The position numbers and the translations under genes are program-made. A stretch of 64,000 nt of DNA from Siphonodentalium dalli (Eukaryota; Mollusca; Scaphopoda; Gadilida; Siphonodentaliidae), in assembly GCA_032622095.1 (NCBI GenBank), contig CP136064.1, positions 217,696,205 through 217,760,204 on the forward strand. The letters are read 5' to 3'. This document shows positions 57,957 through 64,000 of the stretch, piece by piece (positions within the stretch are counted from its first letter, which is position 1; each line of letters starts with the position of its first letter). The notes under the pieces were generated by a model, which had not been told where the DNA came from, searched no databases, and saw nothing but the letters and a program-made list of their open reading frames with translations.

Positions 57957-58394
57957 TCTAAGTCCATTTTCATTTTTTCCGATCAGAAATATCACATCAA
58001 TGACAGGAATATCTATCCTCAGGGGGGAACTATGGCCCAGTACCCCCCAGTGGGGGCACTATGGCCCAGTACCCCCCAGTGGGGGGCACTATGGCCCAGT
58101 ACCCCCCAGTGGGGGGCACTATGGCCCAGTATCCCCCAGTGGGGGGCACTATGGCCCAGTATCGAATATTGGACCATCTATGGTCCAGTATTCGATACTG
58201 GGCCATAGTGCCCCCCACTGGGGGGCACTATGGCCCAGTATCGAATACTGGACCATAGATGGTCCAGTATTCGATACTGGGCCATAGTGCCCCCCACTGG
58301 GGGATACTGGGCCATAGTGCCCCCCACTGGGGGGTACTGGGCCATAGTGCCCCCCACTGGGGGGTACTGGGCCATAGTGCCCCCCATTACTACT
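57957..58394. repeat. Right terminal inverted repeat (438 bp), internally palindromic
   Basis: Complement of 41917-42295 but with two more 30-bp units. It has the same two palindromes around a centre near 58215, where the plus strand reads CCCCCCACTGGGGGG. The two terminal repeats differ in unit number, as expected for slippage or recombination in tandem units. Confidence 0.95.
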
Positions 58395-58559
58395 GACGAA
58401 CAGTTTGAGGAAAATCAGTGCAACTAAATCCAGAGGAAAAATACGATTGCTTAACCGTCGAAGACAAAAGTTGGAACAGTAAAGACAGAAACAACGACAG
58501 ATTACAGGTTTGAGCCACATGTCATACAGTTGAGTACGGTACATGGGGCGTAGTGACCC

Positions 58560-59120
58560 TGTGTTTAACCAAGAGCGATATAGATCACATGATAGACACA
58601 ACGGTTCAACTAACATGCAATATGAAATTGTTCGCTGATACCTCGATTTATTTAGCAGTAGAATGTCAATTGTCAAATGGTCAAGACAATGGCTAGTGAA
58701 TTTCAGTGCTCCCGGAAAACATTCATGATTATGTCACGAAAAGACAACAAACCAACACATATAACTTTAGTAATGGAAGGAGAAATTATAGAAAATGTAT
58801 CTAGTTACAAACATCTTCGAATGATTTTTAACAATAAAGGTAGGTTGAGCGACCTATAACTGAAGTTAAAAAGGAGAGCGACATAAAAGTAGCTCTAATA
58901 CGGAAGTATACATTCATCCTAGACAGGAGAACACCGTGAAGGAATTTGTGTACATACGCCCTATTTTAGAGTATGATTATCTTCTCTGCGACAACTGCAC
59001 TAAAGGTAAAAACGAAATACTTGAAAAGGTGCAATCCGGGGCAGCAAGAATTGATACTGGAGTCACGAAAAGTTGCAATAACAAAAATCTTATTGAAACT
59101 GGATGGGAAAAGAAATATAC
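58560..59120 (+). pseudogene. LINE reverse transcriptase C-terminal relic
   Basis: Segments such as IYLAVECQLSNGQD, FQCSRKTFMIMSRKDNKPTH, ENVSSYKHLRMIFNNKGR, YIRPILEYDYLLCDNCTK and EKVQSGAARIDTGVTK, in shifting frames, match the post-catalytic part of LINE (CR1/Jockey group) reverse transcriptases. Multiple frameshifts and stops. It lies just outside the right end of the Polinton. Confidence 0.8.
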
Positions 59121-59469
59121 CCGGACGGCTACCCTGGTGTGGGGCTGAATGACTGCACCCAAGATGGTAGGTTCCCTCTAGAAAGGGTGCATGAAAAATA
59201 ATTAAAGAAAAGCTCTTTATTTATCAATCCTACAACTTTGTGGTCATAAAATGAACATATATGTCCAACCTTAAACTGTGCCAACAACTAAATCTGAATA
59301 TTTATTAAAACTTTACTGTGTTCATAATAACAACCGGTACTGTGATCATGATATATACCATGTTAAAAATTATATCTATCCGTTTAATTTCTATCCCTCA
59401 TCCTAATGCATTGTCCCTGTCTCATTCGCATTCCTAAAATAACTCTTTTCCGTTCTTAAATATAAAAGA

Positions 59470-59800
59470 CATGTTATGGACTTGTTCAGGTGCGTGAAAC
59501 TGATAAGTCAGGCGCTATGCCAACTGTGGGAATGTAGCATTCTACCAACGTCGCCAAAAATCTCAAAGAAATCGACCATACCACTCCGTAGATATCATCG
59601 TCTGAACTCGCTAAAATGTAAATATTTACATCTCGATTCGGGACGCAACAATCGGCGACAAACTAACGCAAATGATTTCAACATCGAGAGTGATTGCAGC
59701 ATTTCATTAATATATAAGAATGGCGGTGTGTGTTGTAAATTTGGTTTAATATTCGTAAAAATAACTACTTTGAGCAAGATTATACTCCATTTCTATTTTA
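59470..59800 (+). repeat. Dispersed repeat, partner of 40030-40810
   Basis: Uninterrupted copy of the sequence shared with the left side of the Polinton. See the landmarks given there. Confidence 0.7.
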
Positions 59801-60121
59801 TCACCTAAACGTTTCACATCACTTTAATTCCCTTTCCTATTCTGCGTTATAAATTTTGACTAGTGGCAACAAATAAAATGTAATGAATGAAACAAGTTTC
59901 AATTTGGGTAAGATGTGAGCCTTGGATGGAAGGACGAATAGAATGAAAATCTCTGAAAAACTTCGAGATTAAATAGTCGATGTGCGTGACGTTTTCAGGT
60001 TTTAGGCCAACGGAAAGCTATAAATTTATCCACACGTCGGTCTCCCAGTATGCACATGACCAGACATGAAAACCCCACATCGGCCATTCAAACTCTTTGA
60101 GAGCGGACATATAGATAAGGC

Positions 60122-60357
60122 AAGAAACGTGGCCAACAGAAAAAACAGGGACCAAACTGATTCTACTGGGACAGGAGCGAGACAAAAAAAAACAGCGGGT
60201 AGTTTTACCCAGAGAACAGGGACCAAACTGATTCTACTGGGACAGGAGCGAGACAGACTATATACTTTATTTTGTTCTGTCTCACCTGTCTCGGCTTGTC
60301 CCAGGACTTATCACTGGGACAAAAATGCCGATGTATTTTCTGTTGGCCACGTTTCTT
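60122..60357. repeat. Perfect 22-bp inverted repeat enclosing direct repeats
   Basis: AAGAAACGTGGCCAACAGAA (plus two more bases) at 60122-60143 is exactly complementary to 60336-60357. Between the arms a stretch of about 40 bp beginning ACAGGGACCAAACTGATTCT is duplicated directly (about 60145 and 60216), and CTGTCTC words are inverted near 60278. It looks like a small MITE of 236 bp. No target duplication was identified. Confidence 0.65.
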
Positions 60358-60724
60358 ACCATGTATGGAAAAATAAACAGGTGGGACATTTCACATTCGT
60401 CAATGGTACATTTAAAAAACAAAGTGTTTTTTTTATCAGCACAAAGTCTGCCTTGCCTCTTGGTTCATCAAATCCCATTCGTTCAACCGCTCTCTATTCA
60501 TCGATTCCCCTCAAGGAATAATTCTCCTGTATATACCTTACAAGTGTAGTTGACGTGCCGTGAATAGAAAGCTCAATTTCCTCGTCCCGGTTGACTTCGT
60601 TAAATCTTGTTGGGACTCTGAAAATAGAATTGTCAATATTAACGCATCGTTGCTGTCGTTCTTCCTTCACCATAGTTCATCTCGCAAAACAAATATAGTT
60701 AAGACTTTTTCACATAGTACAGTT

Positions 60725-62240
60725 TGTGTAAGATCTACAAAACATTCTCTTGTGAAGAGTTCAATAGGAAATTAAATGAAGTAGATTGGGATTCAATCCA
60801 TCAGACAAATGGTGCTAGTATTGCATGGACCATTTTAAAGATAAATATATATCAATACTTAATGAATTGACTCCACTAAAGTAAATGAGAATTAAAAACC
60901 GTCCAGAGGACTGGATAAATGGTGAAATTCTAATTAGACAAAGAGACACTGCACTGAGATAATTTCGACAGACTGGAGACTAAAAAAAAATTCTGAGAAA
61001 TAGGGCCCAACATGCTGTCAAGAACGCAGACGGAATTTTTGTTTAAACATGTAGAGGAGCGGATGAATAACACAAATAAACGTTTAAAAGCATGGATAGT
61101 TCCTCCAAGAAAGAAAATCACCCCTGTCAGAAATTGGTCTGAAAACATATGATGAAATGATTTTCGATAAACAGATCATTTCAATAATTATTTTTCTAAT
61201 TTAGCTGGGGACTTGGTGGGAAATCTTCCTTCTGCTCCTTGTATCGATGGTGAAACTTATATCGATTCCTTTTATAGGTCCCGGAACATCAAATCAGATA
61301 GTTTTAGTTTTAAAGAGATTACTGATGAGACTATTCTGAAATCTGTGGCAGATCTTGCAATAAATAAGGCAACTGGCTTAGACCAAATGCCAGCCAGATA
61401 TCTGAAGGAAAGTATATACAATGTTTGCGACCTCTGTCATGTGTTATCAATCTATCGCTAAGAACTTCCTGTGTTCCCGATGACTTCAAGCGGACCAGAG
61501 TAGTACCTCTGCATATGAGTGACAAAACCACAGTGGGTAATTAGAGACCAGTAGCTATCTTAAGCATTTCTTCCAAAATATTGGAAAGCATAATTTTTAA
61601 TCAATTAGAAGAATATTGTACCAGTTTCTGTCAGGTTTTAGGAATGCATTTTCAACTGAAACATGTTTGACATATATTACTGATTACATAAGAAGGGAAT
61701 TTCGTGATGGAAATATATACAGGAATGATTCTGGTAGATCGGCAGAAGGCATTTGATACAGTGAACTACTACTCTGTGATACTACTATTCTTCTACAGAA
61801 TCTGAAAGGAATTGGACAAAACCCTCAGCCGTTGATTGGATCAGAAATTTATTTGACAGATAGGTCACAAGTATAGGGGGTACTCATTCGGGTCAGCTTC
61901 AAGTCACCCGCGGGGTCACTCAAGGATAGATTCTTGGTCCGTTACTTTTTTTTATATGTGAGCGATGCACACAGAGCTGTAAATTGCAAATTACATTTGT
62001 ATGCTGATGACTCTTGCTTATTATACTCTAGTATGGAATTTAAGATAATCGAGGACAGGCTAAGCATAGAACTAACATTTATAATAATTGGATGGTGGAC
62101 AAAAAAACTTTCTTTGCACCCGGGTAAAACTTAATCAATATTTATTTGGATCCCAGAACAAAACTAAATCAGTTAGTAAATTAAATATCCAGTCAACTGA
62201 TAAAATCGGTGAATGAGGTGAAGTACTTATGATCGATCAT
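60725..62240 (+). pseudogene. LINE endonuclease-RT relic (CR1/Jockey group)
   Basis: From left to right, in shifting frames: EVDWDSIHQTNGASIAWTIL and IKNRPEDWINGEIL (linker), FSFKEITDETILKSVADLAI then NKATGLDQMPARYLK (start of RT), RPVAILSISSKILESI, DRQKAFDTV (catalytic Asp), SSVTRGVTQG, and LHLYADDSCLLYS (YADD box). The order is that of a complete RT domain, but stops and frameshifts are frequent. It is an old inactive copy. Confidence 0.85.
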
Positions 62241-62929
62241 TGATCAGACATTATCATGTGCAGCTATGGCAAATTCGAGTATTATGAAAGTAAGCTCTTC
62301 AGAACAGCCATAGATTTCCCTCACATGCCAAGAAATAATTGGCCTATGCTTTGGCTCTTTTGCACTTCATGGTGTTTTGGACTTACACAGCAGGCACAAA
62401 AAGGCTGCAAACCACTCAAACAAACAATTGGGATTCTTGTTTAGCCTGAAACATGGAGACCATGTCAGTCTCGGAACATTTTCGATTGGACCGTTGGTTT
62501 CCGTTGAAAACTAAATTTCACTTTACTACTCTGAAGCTTGTACATAAACTTCACTAAAAGGCCAACCCACATACTTGGCAAGTTGGCATCAAATACATAT
62601 TAGCACCATGCATCCATACGATACCCGCCACAGGCAGATGAGTTTCATTATACCATCAAATGACACACAAAACTTTCACTGACAATGGAATTAAACTTTG
62701 GAATTATTTATACATTTGATACAAGTTAACTGAAGTTAACTCAAACATGTTTAAAGAGTGTGTCAGACTGGAATTATTCAGTCAGATGAAAGATAAAGGA
62801 GAGGACATTTTTGTGTGGACATTGACTCTAAAGCAAATCAGCACTTTTTAATTTGCTCTGTATTGGTTTTCATCTGCATTTATTATAGCTGAAGTATTTT
62901 TTATCTCAGATATACATTTCAGTGCATTC

Positions 62930-63376
62930 ATCCAGAGGAGTCCTATTGATTTTGTGTTGGAGTAAGCATTTTCATATGTGGGCTCTTTGCTTACATCTTT
63001 GCAGATGGCTGCTTAAAGAAAACAGAACCCATAGACTGTTACTAGACACCTCATGGCTTTACAGGAATTGTGGGGTCTCTTTTGTGACGCTTATGCGCCT
63101 CACTGGGGACATCTGAGTTGTTTATGTGTTGAACGCACATTGATCTGGTAGCATGACACCAATTCGCTACCTCTTGTATTTTGTCTGTATTCACACATTG
63201 TTTATATAGATTTTAATCTCACATTCATGTAGGTTTTACAGTTTGAATATTATTCCGGGGAGGTCTGTGGATTCTGTGTTGGAGTAAGTTCAACTCGTCC
63301 ACCATTTGATAGGTGGGCTCTCTGCTTATAACATCTTTGTAGAGGGCTACTTAAACAAATCAGAAACCAGAAACAC
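62930..63376 (+). repeat. Two diverged direct repeats of about 125 bp
   Basis: GATTYTGTGTTGGAGTAAG then GTGGGCTCTYTGCTTA, ACATCTTTGYAGA and GGCTRCTTAAA occur in order at 62949-63020 and 63270-63355. Possibly the 3' region of the preceding LINE. Confidence 0.65.
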
Positions 63377-63539
63377 CCTGGACCATGTGAGGCTACACAT
63401 GTGTAGCCCGCATGTGGTTGAATTTCTTAACTTTCAATAACTTATGCACACCATCTCTCACACTTTCATTCATCACTTATCTTAGTGCCTATTTTTATGA
63501 ATGTCATTCTTAAATATTTTCAAAAGGATTCACTAACTT

Positions 63540-64000
63540 GCAGTTAAAACGTTCTATTATACCATCATATTGCGGTCTATATGTGTTGTACTACATTTGG
63601 TTCTTTTCACATAGAATTTGGAATAAATGAGACTTAAATGCTCAACCATGATCAGTGTGAATCCAATATGGACATCCAAGGCGGGAGATAAATTGTGTTA
63701 GTAAACTCTTGGCCACCGTTTGAGCTGTATGATAAGATGTGAAACCTTTTTCCGTTTAGTGAAATAATCTCCGACTACATTTGCATATTCATTCCAATTT
63801 CAGTTTGTGAAAGTGGCCCAATAATATATATGGCAGCACATTGAGGTGTAGCTTTATTTGAAACTTGTTGCAATGGAAAATGCCCAAATACCTGGCCCAG
63901 GTTTTCGTCTGGTACAATTGTCACATGAAGTACACTGACAGGAGAGTTTTTCACCCATATACCCGATCAATAAAAACTACATTATGATCCTTCAAGGGCC
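63540..64000 (-). pseudogene. Gypsy-like LTR retrotransposon integrase fragment
   Basis: The minus strand, in shifting frames, reads CDNCTRRKPGPG, then GPLSQTE, NVVGDYFTK, FISRLGCP with IHTDHG (second catalytic Asp), and YRPQYDGIIERFN (catalytic Glu). This is the zinc-binding and catalytic core of a Metaviridae-type integrase. Frameshifts and stops make it non-functional. It reaches the window edge and may continue beyond. Confidence 0.8.

Larger units (their letters stand above)
41911..58400. mobile_element. Complete Maverick/Polinton (adintovirus-like) element with target duplication
   Basis: The element proper is 41917-58394 (16,478 bp). It begins AGTAGTAATGGGGGG and ends with the exact complement, CCCCCCATTACTACT. 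The 6 bp GACGAA is repeated exactly outside both ends (41911-41916 and 58395-58400). Six-base duplications, AG/CT ends and long inverted terminal repeats are the established hallmarks of Polintons. So is the content: protein-primed DNA polymerase B, retroviral-type integrase, adenain-like protease, packaging ATPase, and major and minor capsid proteins. The perfect duplication and matching ends point to recent insertion. All core genes are open except the major capsid gene, which has lost its middle. Confidence 0.97.

Overview
The window is intergenic, repeat-rich animal DNA. It has intronic-looking AT-rich sequence, microsatellites, dispersed MITEs, degraded non-LTR and LTR retrotransposons, and one intact giant DNA transposon. 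The repeat types (hAT and TTAA-flanked MITEs, CR1/L2-like and Jockey-like LINEs, a Gypsy-like integrase remnant, repeats rich in AAGGTCAA) suggest an invertebrate, most likely a lophotrochozoan such as a mollusc. The organism assignment is inference.

Layout. 1-13.3 kb holds no convincing host gene. It carries dispersed repeats, a complete non-autonomous hAT element with an 8-bp target duplication (6428-7793) and two MITEs bounded by TTAA. 13.5-14.2 kb holds the only plausible host exon, on the minus strand, ending at a consensus splice donor. 14.8-17.1 kb is an internally deleted LINE with a gag-like ORF1 relic. 17.2-20.5 kb is a tandem duplication with long and nested palindromes. 22.7-23.3 kb is a CR1/L2-like reverse transcriptase tail. 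24.7-41.9 kb is repeats only.

41,917-58,394 is a Maverick/Polinton (adintovirus-like) element of 16,478 bp. It has AG...CT termini, long terminal inverted repeats and a perfect 6-bp target duplication, GACGAA, on both sides. A minus-strand block, read from polB downward, encodes the protein-primed DNA polymerase B, an unknown protein, the packaging ATPase, two related small proteins with a Q[KR]GG motif, an unknown conserved protein, a DDE integrase with chromodomain, a small two-helix membrane protein, a penton-like minor capsid protein, a basic pX-like protein, the major capsid protein, a Cys/His-rich protein and an adenain-like protease. The major capsid gene is broken: its middle is deleted and its C-terminal end remains out of frame. 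The other core genes look intact.

The right-hand 4 kb is the most unusual part. polB and a divergent zinc-knuckle gene start from two arms of a 198-bp near-perfect inverted repeat, so both proteins share the same first 32 residues. Beyond this lie two direct copies of a promoter/3'-end cassette, each serving a divergent pair of unrelated small genes. All four genes end in a hairpin that matches the metazoan histone mRNA 3' stem-loop (GGCCCTTTTCAGGGCC followed by an A/C-rich tail), one of them in two copies, one with a compensatory base-pair change. This suggests the element uses replication-dependent histone-type 3'-end processing for its accessory genes. The terminal repeats are themselves palindromic, with two 76-bp hairpins each.

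58.4-64 kb contains further LINE reverse transcriptase relics and a Gypsy-like integrase fragment at the right edge.
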